Shown here: positions 1 to 7,582 of the stretch, one piece after another
Layout of the letters: every line of letters starts with the position of its first letter
Numbering within the stretch: the stretch's first letter is position 1
IMG/VR virus record: IMGVR_UViG_3300031851_003312
Span: 1 to 21,067 of that record
Source of the DNA: a virus
Reading direction: 5' to 3' (one strand)
Length of the DNA stretch: 21,067 nt
Notes under the pieces: model-generated
The model's database searches: none
The model's input: only the letters and a program-made list of their open reading frames with translations
What the model was told of the DNA's origin: nothing
Made by a program: the position numbers and the translations under genes

Positions 1-314
1 AACGCAACATCAAAAGGATCAAAGTTTGTGCCACCGCCACTGTTAGTACCGACACCTTTTCTATATAATCTGCGTACTTCCATTACTTCGTCTGGTAATG
101 TGTACTCAGTTACACCTTCTTGTGTGGTTATAAACAGGGCACTTTCTTCTACAGCACCTGCACTAAGTTGTCTATATAAAGCAAGGGACTTGTCTATAGC
201 AACATCATAGTGTGCTCTGTCGAGTTCAACGTCAACCATACCGTCTGCTAGACGTAGTTGTAACTCGTTTACAAGTTCTTCTCTGTTATTATATCCTATT
301 TGATCTACTGGCAT
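1..314 (-). CDS. Virion-type structural protein, N-terminal part (runs off left edge)
   Basis: The frame opens with ATG at 314 and stays open to base 1, giving about 104 residues; the C-terminus lies outside the window. The translation begins MPVDQIGYNNREELV and contains VDVELDRAHYDVAI, then ALYRQLSAGAVEESALF, then a YTLPDEVMEVRRLYR segment and a Gly/Ser-rich stretch ending near FDPFDVA. This layout resembles a conserved structural protein of marine T4-like phages and is loosely like the start of neck protein gp13, but I recognise the pattern only from memory. The start is strongly supported by a late promoter element (320-327) exactly five bases upstream, and the 16-base string GATAAATAGTACTATG is identical to that at the gp14 start. 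There is no Shine-Dalgarno sequence, so the mRNA may be leaderless. A function other than virion structure cannot be excluded. Confidence 0.6.
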   Translation of the reverse strand, partial: MPVDQIGYNNREELVNELQLRLADGMVDVELDRAHYDVAIDKSLALYRQLSAGAVEESALFITTQEGVTEYTLPDEVMEVRRLYRKGVGTNSGGGTNFDPFDVA

Positions 315-319
315 AGTAC

Positions 320-327
320 TATTTATC
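320..327 (-). promoter_or_regulatory. T4-like late promoter GATAAATA for the leftmost gene
   Basis: The minus strand reads GATAAATA GTACT ATG, so the element lies five bases before the ATG at 314. It sits in the 23-base gap after the 380-aa gene. It matches the late promoter of T4-like phages (TATAAATA, often with a relaxed first base in marine relatives). Confidence 0.75.
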
Positions 328-337
328 TAATTTTCAA

Positions 338-1480
338 TTAAAATACTTTAAGTAGTACAATAGTATCACTTATTCTGCCAGTTAATTTAGTTGGGGTAGT
401 CTTTATTTCTTCAAAAAATGTATTAAATCTAGTCTTTGCAGACCCTTTAATTGCTTTTATTTGCTCTGCAGGCTTACGCAATGTCTTTTGAAAACTAGTA
501 GAAGTATCAAAATCTTTAATAGTTGTGCCTTTTATAGTTAATCCAGTACACATTTCTGATTTTCTGTACACGCCTAATTTTCTTAATTTAGTGTTATAAA
601 ACCAAAGTTCTGTTGCATCTATTATTTCAACAGGGTTTATACTTGCTATGCCTAAATCACTGTCATTAATTTGATACTTTAATTTTTTTACAAGTTTGTC
701 CCTATCCATGGGCTTAGGTTTTCTAGGCTTACGAGTTGCTTTGCCTGTTTCTATTAATGTATCACATGCAGTATGTATCTTTTCAAAAAATGCAAAATAG
801 TCTTTACGCATTTTTACACTAAAATGACCGTATCCTTCTTTAATGTCTTGATCTTCCCATGCTAATATTTCTGTTGCTTCTGCAACATCTCTATCATAAC
901 TGTCTTTAATAATTTTAGCATGAGCAGGTTTTATAGCAGGTGTATATGCTCTCATATCATTGTATGGATCAAACTTTTTCAAGTCAAATGCTTCTCTGTC
1001 TACAAAGTTATCTAACTGTTCTTCCCAAGTTCCACACAATGTTGATACTTGCTCTTTCATACGATCTTGAATACTAATTACTTTAGTGTCCTTTTTCTTT
1101 TCTTGTTCTTGTGTTTTAACAGTATATACTTTCTTACCAAGTGCCAACCACTGTGGTTTTTGTTTCTCGTTTAAATACTTTATTGTGCCTTCAGGCCAGT
1201 AGCCTAGTTTTTTTGCTACCCAGGCAGTTTTACCCATTGCAGAAAAATAACCTTTATCTATACAGACTGCATACTTTATATCTTCTTTAGTCCAACCACT
1301 TTCTTGCTTAATCCATTTTATTAATGCTTCTTGTTTCTTCTTTGTTGCTATTTCGTAGTGGACAAAATATTCAGCATTACTAATTGCTTTCTTTCTTTGT
1401 TCTGGATCTGTAAGTAAAGAGAGTTCCTTCCAATTAGGCTCTTTTAATAAATATGTACTTCTCTGTTTTTTTCTTGCCAT
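338..1480 (-). CDS. Hypothetical basic protein, 380 aa
   Basis: I do not recognise this family. The product is 380 residues, Lys-rich and without a signal peptide or membrane segment. The first ~120 residues look helical and include KWIKQESGWTKEDIKYAV and a Trp-rich stretch near WPEGTIKYLNEKQKPQWLALG. A charged linker around residues 122-132 (QEQEKKKDTK) separates them from a C-terminal half with basic patches such as KATRKPRKPKPMDRDK near 250. Such a basic protein could bind nucleic acid or sit in the virion, but that is only a guess. The ATG at 1480 lies six bases after the stop of the 74-aa gene, so the two are probably co-transcribed from the late element at 1750-1757. No clear Shine-Dalgarno precedes it. 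Confidence 0.75.
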   Translation of the reverse strand: MARKKQRSTYLLKEPNWKELSLLTDPEQRKKAISNAEYFVHYEIATKKKQEALIKWIKQESGWTKEDIKYAVCIDKGYFSAMGKTAWVAKKLGYWPEGTIKYLNEKQKPQWLALGKKVYTVKTQEQEKKKDTKVISIQDRMKEQVSTLCGTWEEQLDNFVDREAFDLKKFDPYNDMRAYTPAIKPAHAKIIKDSYDRDVAEATEILAWEDQDIKEGYGHFSVKMRKDYFAFFEKIHTACDTLIETGKATRKPRKPKPMDRDKLVKKLKYQINDSDLGIASINPVEIIDATELWFYNTKLRKLGVYRKSEMCTGLTIKGTTIKDFDTSTSFQKTLRKPAEQIKAIKGSAKTRFNTFFEEIKTTPTKLTGRISDTIVLLKVF

Positions 1481-1486
1481 GTGTGT

Positions 1487-1711
1487 TTAGTCTTTAAATA
1501 ATTCTTCCCTAGGATCTAAATAAAGTACCTGTATTGCTTTAGGCCAATTTTTAAATCCTACTATTTCTTTTTTATCTTTAAGTACACTTTTACTTTGAAA
1601 AAACTGGGTGATGGTTAGCATACCCATAAATCTGCCTGCCTTTTCTCCTGCTCTAAAACAAAAGTAAGAATTAGCAAGAATGAAGATGCCAAAATATATA
1701 TAATTTTCCAT
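1487..1711 (-). CDS. Small membrane protein, 74 aa
   Basis: A 74-residue protein with one hydrophobic segment at about residues 3-20 (YIYFGIFILANSYFCF), then a Gly-containing turn and a hydrophilic, charged C-terminus ending DPREELFKD. No family is recognised. The purine-rich GAGG a few bases before the ATG at 1711 fits a Shine-Dalgarno site. A late promoter-like element at 1750-1757 lies about 38 bases upstream, so this appears to be the first gene of a short unit with the 380-aa gene. The role is unknown. Confidence 0.7.
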   Translation of the reverse strand: MENYIYFGIFILANSYFCFRAGEKAGRFMGMLTITQFFQSKSVLKDKKEIVGFKNWPKAIQVLYLDPREELFKD

Positions 1712-1749
1712 ATTACGCCTCTAATTAAAAAACTAGTCTAACAGATTTC

Positions 1750-1757
1750 TATTTATT
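1750..1757 (-). promoter_or_regulatory. Late promoter-like AATAAATA overlapping the radical SAM stop codon
   Basis: The minus strand reads AATAAATA across the TAA that ends the radical SAM gene (1753-1755). Thirty-eight bases follow before the ATG at 1711, so unlike the N5-ATG class this one would give a normal leader. Confidence 0.5.
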
Positions 1758-3609
1758 TGTCAAGACTAATTTTATTTAGATGCCAGCCTCTTCGTCTTCC
1801 AAAGAAAAGCATATCTAAATGATCTTCTTTTTTGTCTAAGTAGTCTCCATATCTATCAGAAATAATTAAATTTGCTGGGAAAAGGTTACTTTTGACTGTA
1901 ACATGGACAGAATCATGTATATATGACTCAAATTGTTTGATTTGTAGATTTGAAATTTTAATGTAATCGTCTATAATATCTTGTGTTACAAACTGTTTTG
2001 AAAAATCTCCTACAACATTAATGTAATGTTCTACTAAATTATTGTTTTGTATAATAGGCATAATAGAATGGAAAAATTTCCAGCCTTCTATAAACACATT
2101 ATCTATAGTAGTTTCCATATAACCTGTCTTTTTCCAATCCTGTAATCCTGTTTTCAGTTGATCTAACCAACCGTTTAGTACTATGTCGTTTTGTTTAAGA
2201 TGGTCATAGAGTTGTGTATAAAATTCAATATATGATTTATTTTGGGTTTGATATAGGTATGTTGATATAATATTAGATATCCCAAACATGTGCAATCCTA
2301 AAATGAATGCTGTAAAGACTGCAACATCTTCCATTTCGTTTTCTGAAATAGTGTTAGTGCTTTTTATAACTTCTATAGATTCCGATATCTTATGTTTTTT
2401 ATCGTATTCAAATTTTTCGTTCTGTACACCATAGAAAAAGTCATATGCATAAAATGTTTTTAAATCGTATTCTTGTATTTGTTTTACATACATTGGAGAG
2501 TTTACTAATAGTTGTAAAAAGTAAACATCTAATGTTGGTATTTCATTTATTAATATTTGTTCTAAAGTAGCCTTCCATGTTTCCACAGTTTCACCTGGCA
2601 TACCTAATATTAATTCTGTAAGGGCAGGAACATTTTTTTCTTTAGCAGATCCTATGATTTCATCTATAGAATTAATTTTCATATTCTTGCGTTTGATATT
2701 CTCTAAAACTTCTTCAGTTGTTGTCTGCAAACTTAATGTTAATCCTGTTTGTATGTTTACCTCTATAAATTTCTTTACAATTTCTAATACTGTATCATTA
2801 CTGTTCTTTGCATAACTTACACTTATGCCACTAGGAAAGCCTGTTTGTTTATTGGTTGCAACAATCATATCTGCAATCATTATATCTCTATCTTTGAAGA
2901 TTCCAAAGTTACTAGATGTTAATGCAAGGTAGGGTAGTTTATTATCTGCTACCCATTTTAAATCTGCAAGTATACGCTCGTCATACAGTTTATACATTTT
3001 ACTTGCTGTAGCACTCCCCCAATCACAAAATGTGCAACTGTAAGGGCATCCTCTGTCTGTTTCTAAAGTCGGCACCCATTCTATATCTGGATGTTGTTTT
3101 ATGAGATCGTCAAATAATCCTAATGTATAAGGACTAGGTAAGTTTAAATCCTGTATCCTGTCAAACTCGTAGACTTGCTCTAAGGGCTTTTTATCTAGAT
3201 ATGCAGTAAGTATCTCTAAAACCGCTAACTCGCCTTCTCCGATTACTATAGAATCAATATAATCATTTTCTTTTAAGAAATTTGGATTTCTGTGAGGTAA
3301 TTCAGGACCGCCTAGTATAATTTTGATGTTTGGATATGCTTCTTTAAGTACTTTACCTAACATCAAACAATAATTTTTGTTCCAGATATAAAGACTTATA
3401 AAAACAATATCGGTATTCTTACATCTATTAACAACACTTTGGAGTTCCTCTCGTCGAAATATCCAATTGTCTACTTGATAATTGTCTTTAATCTGTTGAT
3501 TTTGTATTAAGTAACTCCAAAGAGAACCTACACTATAAGGAAGGTAATAACTGTTAAGATGTTTAGGTCCAGTCTGAAAATTAGGCTGAACTAAAGTAAC
3601 ATTAAACAT
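1753..3609 (-). CDS. B12-binding radical SAM enzyme, 618 aa
   Basis: The N-terminal ~140 residues look like a cobalamin-binding Rossmann domain: NVTLVQPNF at the start, PYSVGSLWSYL, KIILGGPELP near residues 96-105, and IGEGE at 123-127, a motif usual in this class. The radical SAM core follows with the 4Fe-4S cysteines C188, C192 and C195 in RGCPYSCTFCDWG. A long C-terminal region (~400-618) has no motif I recognise. Class members methylate unactivated carbon or phosphorus, or rearrange carbon skeletons; the substrate cannot be told here. The ATG overlaps the epimerase stop by one base (TAATG) and an AAAGGAAA Shine-Dalgarno lies upstream, so translation is coupled. As last gene of the operon it may act on a sugar or guanidino product made by its neighbours. 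The family call is secure and the role is inference. Confidence 0.88.
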   Translation of the reverse strand: MFNVTLVQPNFQTGPKHLNSYYLPYSVGSLWSYLIQNQQIKDNYQVDNWIFRREELQSVVNRCKNTDIVFISLYIWNKNYCLMLGKVLKEAYPNIKIILGGPELPHRNPNFLKENDYIDSIVIGEGELAVLEILTAYLDKKPLEQVYEFDRIQDLNLPSPYTLGLFDDLIKQHPDIEWVPTLETDRGCPYSCTFCDWGSATASKMYKLYDERILADLKWVADNKLPYLALTSSNFGIFKDRDIMIADMIVATNKQTGFPSGISVSYAKNSNDTVLEIVKKFIEVNIQTGLTLSLQTTTEEVLENIKRKNMKINSIDEIIGSAKEKNVPALTELILGMPGETVETWKATLEQILINEIPTLDVYFLQLLVNSPMYVKQIQEYDLKTFYAYDFFYGVQNEKFEYDKKHKISESIEVIKSTNTISENEMEDVAVFTAFILGLHMFGISNIISTYLYQTQNKSYIEFYTQLYDHLKQNDIVLNGWLDQLKTGLQDWKKTGYMETTIDNVFIEGWKFFHSIMPIIQNNNLVEHYINVVGDFSKQFVTQDIIDDYIKISNLQIKQFESYIHDSVHVTVKSNLFPANLIISDRYGDYLDKKEDHLDMLFFGRRRGWHLNKISLDK

Positions 3610-4565
3610 TATTTTCCTTTGGAAAATCTTCTATCTTGATTATGTGGTATGTCGTTTTCTAAAACATTTTTCCAAACAGCAATAGTTCTATCAAGACCTT
3701 CACTAAGTTCTACTTTAGGAAACCATCCAAGGCGTGTTGTAATTTTATGGTTTGTACTATTAAGTAAAAATATTTCGCCTGGTCTAGGCGGTTTGGTATT
3801 CCAATTAACATGTCCTTTCCAGTCTAACTTATCTGCAATCATTTTTACATAATCTTTAATTTTAATAGCATTGTCGGGTCCTATACAAAATATCTCTCCC
3901 TGACACTTATCTGGATTTTCAATAACTTGTTGCCAAGCATCAAGTAAGTCATCAATGTAAATAAAGTTTCTGTATGGTTCGCCATATCCTAAATTTATCT
4001 CATCTGGATTTTTAATCATTTGTGTTATAATTTGTTCTGTTACAAAGAAGTCGTTATCCTTTCTACCGTATGCATTAGTTTGTCTGATAGCAGTAAACGG
4101 CAATCCATAACTTCTGTGTGCATACTCTAAGTATTTTTCACAGCCATATTTTGCAACGGCATACGGAGCATTTGGATTTGGTGGAGTACTTTCATTAAAT
4201 GCAATAATGCCTTCTTCTTTACCGTCTCTTATTAAATCACTAATTGGTTGCCAACCGTATACTTCCATTGTACTTGCAAACACAAAGTTTTTTAAGTTTG
4301 GTAAAGTTGCCGCAATCTCGATTAAGTTTACAGTACCAACATAATTTACTTCACTAAATGTAATCTGTTCATAAAAACTGTCTTGCACTTCTGTTCTAGC
4401 CGCCAAGTGAACGATTATTTCAGGATCAAATTGTTTAATTTGAAATCCTACTTTAGCATGGTCTCTTAGATCTTCTTTTAAAAATTCTAATTCATGCTGA
4501 TCTTTCAATCTTTCGACCATTGCTTGGCCTATAAATCCGTCTGCGCCTGTTATAAATATTCTCAT
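3609..4565 (-). CDS. NAD-dependent epimerase/dehydratase (extended SDR), 318 aa
   Basis: The N-terminus has the Rossmann motif TGADGFIG (G7, G10, G13), then VHLAART near 52-58. The SDR active site is S98/T99 in FASTMEVYG with Y135 and K139 in PYAVAKYG. Later NAYGR and the YRNFIYIDDLLDA segment match nucleotide-sugar epimerases and dehydratases, and a C-terminal RPGEIFLLN block fits sugar-nucleotide binding. The length (318) is typical. The expected reaction is a 4-epimerisation or 4,6-dehydration of an NDP-sugar in the cytoplasm; the motifs do not distinguish UDP-glucose 4-epimerase from GDP-mannose or dTDP-glucose dehydratases. An AAGGAAA site lies before the ATG, nine bases after the stop of the upstream oxygenase gene. 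The context suggests sugar remodelling for a surface glycan. Confidence 0.92.
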   Translation of the reverse strand: MRIFITGADGFIGQAMVERLKDQHELEFLKEDLRDHAKVGFQIKQFDPEIIVHLAARTEVQDSFYEQITFSEVNYVGTVNLIEIAATLPNLKNFVFASTMEVYGWQPISDLIRDGKEEGIIAFNESTPPNPNAPYAVAKYGCEKYLEYAHRSYGLPFTAIRQTNAYGRKDNDFFVTEQIITQMIKNPDEINLGYGEPYRNFIYIDDLLDAWQQVIENPDKCQGEIFCIGPDNAIKIKDYVKMIADKLDWKGHVNWNTKPPRPGEIFLLNSTNHKITTRLGWFPKVELSEGLDRTIAVWKNVLENDIPHNQDRRFSKGK

Positions 4566-4574
4566 ATTATTTCC

Positions 4575-5117
4575 TTAAAATGTTCCTTTCTCTGCAAATC
4601 CTGTAACTTGTAATGTATATCTATTCTGATAACCTAAATTTGCAACATGATGCTCTGCATTAGGTTTGATTACTGTGAAGTCTCCTTTTTTATAATCTAT
4701 CCAACATTCGTTATCCATTTCAAAATAATGCCCCATTAACCTATCCTGTAGAAATAAATTTATTCTAATAGGTTCCAATCCTTTTATATTAAGTTTTTCG
4801 TTCTTAACATGTTCTTTTATTTTATAAAGTGTATCTGTATGAGGTGCTATAAATCTACCTGGTTTAATACAATTTACTGTTGCTACACTATATTTTAAAA
4901 CATCATCAAATAGATGCTTTACCTGTTGTACCCAATAATCACAATCGCTTTCAAATACTTGATACACCCAAGGTGAATCGTGAGGGTAATCAGGTACTGC
5001 AACACCAAGTTTATCCCAAAACCCTGCACTAAAAACAGTATTAGTATGCTCTGTAAATTTGATTCTATAAAGCATTTCATCTGTAACAAATGAAATATTT
5101 TTATGTCCCTTATGCAT
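4575..5117 (-). CDS. 2OG-Fe(II) oxygenase-like protein, 180 aa
   Basis: The likely iron ligands are H93 and D95 in APHTD and H156 or H157 in AEHHVANLG, with R166 (NRYTLQVTG) as the candidate 2-oxoglutarate anchor. This matches the double-stranded beta-helix core of aspartyl/asparaginyl beta-hydroxylase-like or prolyl-hydroxylase-like enzymes. It is a clear paralog of the gene just upstream (5110-5613): both share the blocks I-x-PG, GHYxE, GD and QVT in the same order. The ATG overlaps the upstream stop by eight bases. The substrate is unknown; context suggests hydroxylation of a sugar, amino acid or guanidino compound made by this operon. Confidence 0.8.
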   Translation of the reverse strand: MHKGHKNISFVTDEMLYRIKFTEHTNTVFSAGFWDKLGVAVPDYPHDSPWVYQVFESDCDYWVQQVKHLFDDVLKYSVATVNCIKPGRFIAPHTDTLYKIKEHVKNEKLNIKGLEPIRINLFLQDRLMGHYFEMDNECWIDYKKGDFTVIKPNAEHHVANLGYQNRYTLQVTGFAEKGTF

Positions 5118-5613
5118 CTTTTAGAACTGTGACTTGACAAGAATAAAAAGGCTCTTCACCCATGTTTCCTGCTATGTGCCAATCATCTATGCCAAACTTT
5201 ACCCAATCACCTGCTCTCCATTTTACAAAAGGCTGATCGTGTACTTCATAATAGTGTCCACGTTTCCAGTCCTCTAAAAATATCAAGTAACGATGACTAA
5301 CGCCTGTGCCGTCATCATTATGTTTTTGTTTAAGTTTAAAATGTTTGTCAACATGATATGGAATAGTTTGTCCTGGTGGAATATTAATTACACTAACAAC
5401 ATGATGATCAAAGTCTTGTGGTATTTTTTTAGATAAGTCATGTACCCATTGTGGTGAGGTCTCAAACATCTGCCATATACTACTATTATGTTCTGTGTAA
5501 TATTGTTCTACAGCAGGCGTCTGTTGATAACACTGGAAGTAATCGTCAAAGTTTAACTGACTCATTTGATCATGAGTAATTCCAAAATTATCTATATGGC
5601 CGTATTTAATCAC
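5110..5613 (-). CDS. 2OG-Fe(II) oxygenase-like protein, 167 aa, GTG start
   Basis: H87 and D89 in IPYHVD and H146 in DDWHIAGN form a plausible iron-binding triad. There is no Arg at the position matching R166 of its paralog (the segment is FYSCQVT), so co-substrate binding may differ. The block order PPG, HVD, FLEDW, GHYYE, GDW, WH, QVT parallels the next gene (4575-5117), indicating tandem duplication. The frame opens with GTG at 5613, overlapping the amidinotransferase stop by eight bases; a purine-rich AGAGAG lies just before it. The next in-frame ATG (MSQLNF) would remove 16 residues. The role is inferred only from fold and operon position. Confidence 0.75.
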   Translation of the reverse strand: MIKYGHIDNFGITHDQMSQLNFDDYFQCYQQTPAVEQYYTEHNSSIWQMFETSPQWVHDLSKKIPQDFDHHVVSVINIPPGQTIPYHVDKHFKLKQKHNDDGTGVSHRYLIFLEDWKRGHYYEVHDQPFVKWRAGDWVKFGIDDWHIAGNMGEEPFYSCQVTVLKDA

Positions 5614-6667
5614 AGTAACTCTCTAATGTACCTTTACGTCTTAGATCTAAAGTAGCACAATGTATACCGCCAGATAGCGTCATAGAATGCCTAAACTGTA
5701 CAGGTACACTATCTATACCATACTTGTCTAGTTCTCTCATCAGAGGCTCTTGTGCTGAGTCTAACACTACTGTATTTTCGTCTACACTCAATAAGTTCAT
5801 ACCAATATAAGGTGAGCATGGAGGCATGTAGCCTTGCTCTGCAAGTTTGCTTCCTTGTACAACACAATCATCAAACCAAATCTTGTCCCATTTTTTAAAC
5901 ATCTCAGGACAGTTATCAGGTGTTACCCTGCTACTATTCATTAATACTAATCCTGGTCTAAGTGGAACAATAGTGCTGTCAAAATGTGCAAAACTATATA
6001 GTTCGCTGTAATGCATTTTATAACCCATAGGTTCAACTAATCTTTTTAACCACTGGTAACCTTTCATGTTTCCTGAATTACTAACTTGGTATAATAAGTC
6101 TTTTCCAACTCTTACTATGTTCGGTGCATCAAAACAAATCTCATGGTTAAGTAATGTTGGTTTGTCTTCTATATCTTCAAATGTGTACATGTCATCATGT
6201 AACTTTGGTTTAGGTGCTGACATCCATAAAGCACCATCTTCAAATGCTTCATACATAATGTCTTCGTATAATCTTGTTTCAAAGTATCTTGCTCTTACAG
6301 GAGTAGGAGTTTCTATAAGCATGTCGCCTAATGGTAAAATTAAATCTCTTGGACACCAACTATACCAGCCTTTTGATTGCCAGCCTTGTCCAATATCGTA
6401 ACTTTTTTGTTCCCAATCAATGACTTTAGGCCTATGAACTTTTACACCCATTTTACTAAGTGCATCTGCAAGTCCGTCTGCATCTTCATTGGCTTCGTCA
6501 ATTACCCATTGTGGGTAAGGCCCTTCTAGTTTTTCTACATCTTCTTTATTAAAATTAGCATAACTAAAACTTCTTGCTGAAATATCTGTTGCTATTCTGG
6601 AATGGTCTGCTCGACCTACAATGATTTCCTCTAAAGGGTCCCAATCATTGTGTGAACTAACTATCAT
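5606..6667 (-). CDS. Amidinotransferase (glycine/inosamine amidinotransferase family), 353 aa
   Basis: The protein follows the glycine amidinotransferase (GATM/AGAT) pattern along its whole length. Matches include DWDPLEEIIVG at the start, PRDLILPLGD and IETPTPVRARYFETR near 106-132, CFDAPNIVR, AHFDSTIVPLRPGLVL, and a C-terminus GGIHCATLDLRRKGTLESY close to that of the animal enzyme. The catalytic triad appears intact as D180, H228 and C337, with spacings near those of human GATM (D254, H303, C407). Known members move an amidino group from arginine to glycine (creatine precursor) or to an aminocyclitol (streptomycin pathway, StrB). The acceptor here is unknown. The ATG at 6667 has an AGGAG site eight bases upstream, and a late promoter lies at 6697-6704. 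With an aminotransferase-fold protein upstream and sugar enzymes downstream, a guanidinylated sugar is a reasonable guess. Confidence 0.92.
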   Translation of the reverse strand: MIVSSHNDWDPLEEIIVGRADHSRIATDISARSFSYANFNKEDVEKLEGPYPQWVIDEANEDADGLADALSKMGVKVHRPKVIDWEQKSYDIGQGWQSKGWYSWCPRDLILPLGDMLIETPTPVRARYFETRLYEDIMYEAFEDGALWMSAPKPKLHDDMYTFEDIEDKPTLLNHEICFDAPNIVRVGKDLLYQVSNSGNMKGYQWLKRLVEPMGYKMHYSELYSFAHFDSTIVPLRPGLVLMNSSRVTPDNCPEMFKKWDKIWFDDCVVQGSKLAEQGYMPPCSPYIGMNLLSVDENTVVLDSAQEPLMRELDKYGIDSVPVQFRHSMTLSGGIHCATLDLRRKGTLESYCD

Positions 6668-6696
6668 ACATTTGTCTCCTGTGTGTATTATGTTAC

Positions 6697-6704
6697 TATT
6701 TATT
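6697..6704 (-). promoter_or_regulatory. Late promoter-like AATAAATA upstream of the amidinotransferase
   Basis: The minus strand reads AATAAATA GTAAC A, overlapping the TAA of the PLP-type gene. With T4 geometry transcription would start near 6691 and give a leader of about 24 bases that contains AGGAG (6676-6680). This is an internal late promoter with a conventional ribosome-binding site. Confidence 0.6.
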
Positions 6705-7582
6705 TAACAATCACCTAACCAGTCCGAAATACAGACTCTGTAGTTTCCTGATACTCCCCTATTATATTCTGAATGTCTGATATCGTCCCCTAGACCAAAT
6801 ATCATTGTATCTGTCCACACTAGGTCTTCGTTAGAACATATTGTTTCGTATAAGTCTCTATACTTTTCCCAATTATAATCAGGCGAAAAGTTTCGCATAT
6901 ACTGTACACCTAATGCCATGCTATAATTATTTTGCATTTTTACCTCATTGAGCATACTTACGCCATCATCAACATAATCTCTAGTAAATCTAATACCTAC
7001 TCTGTGATTTTCTAATGTAAAGAAAGGTTTACTTAAACTACATGTTACTTCTTTAATAGCAGGATATTTATTTAAATCTATATGTACAAATTTACTAATT
7101 CCCCAATACGCCAGATCTAGGCATACAGGTATATCCATTACATTACAGACTTTCATTATGTGTTCAAAGTCAGGGTGTATACAACCAAAATCGCTAAATG
7201 GTGCACTTATTAGTAATGCATGTAATCCTGGACCTTTTAATATACTTTCTAGATGATGTGGAGAATGTAGATTTTGAAATTGTACATGTTTACCTAAACA
7301 GGCATGATATTGAAAGTCACCGTTCAAGACTATTATTTCTCTGTCTTTACTATGTCGTAATATAAATTGGTCAAACGTTTGACTGGTGCCTTGTGTGTAA
7401 TCTGCATGTTTAAATTCGTTTAATCCGTTAAGGCTTTTTGTATCTGAATAGTTAAGCCATTCTCTCCAGACCTTTTGATATTCTTCGAGACTTACATTTT
7501 TTAAATCATCTTTATCTAGATGCCAATGGAAATCTTGTATTTCTTTATTTCTAACAGGTCTTGCTCCTCTAACTGCAGGCAT
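6704..7582 (-). CDS. Small PLP-dependent aminotransferase-like protein (fold type I), 292 aa
   Basis: The middle and end of the protein look like the aspartate-aminotransferase fold. LLISAPFSDFGCIHPDFEHI leads to IPVCLDLAYWGIS (D156 would pair with the pyridine nitrogen, Y159 follows) and to CSLSKPF (K185 as Schiff-base lysine) followed by HRVGIRF (R194). The protein is short (292 aa, against about 390 usual) and begins about where the fold's N-terminal arm would be missing, so it may be a minimal or altered enzyme. I place the start at 7582 because AGGAG lies seven bases upstream; the frame also extends to an ATG at 7609 without a comparable site. It overlaps the glycosyltransferase-like gene by 14 bases. 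It could transfer an amino group to a keto-sugar, but activity is unproven. Confidence 0.72.
   Translation of the reverse strand: MPAVRGARPVRNKEIQDFHWHLDKDDLKNVSLEEYQKVWREWLNYSDTKSLNGLNEFKHADYTQGTSQTFDQFILRHSKDREIIVLNGDFQYHACLGKHVQFQNLHSPHHLESILKGPGLHALLISAPFSDFGCIHPDFEHIMKVCNVMDIPVCLDLAYWGISKFVHIDLNKYPAIKEVTCSLSKPFFTLENHRVGIRFTRDYVDDGVSMLNEVKMQNNYSMALGVQYMRNFSPDYNWEKYRDLYETICSNEDLVWTDTMIFGLGDDIRHSEYNRGVSGNYRVCISDWLGDC

Noticed and set aside
1712-1749. A possible terminator (minus-strand CTAG followed by a run of T)
   Set aside because: The stem is too short and it lies in the leader of the 74-aa gene.
7065-7072. AATAAATA on the minus strand inside the PLP-type gene
   Set aside because: No start codon follows closely and it lies within a coding region; such strings arise by chance in AT-rich DNA. 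Similar internal copies at 8549-8556 and 9235-9242 were also left out.
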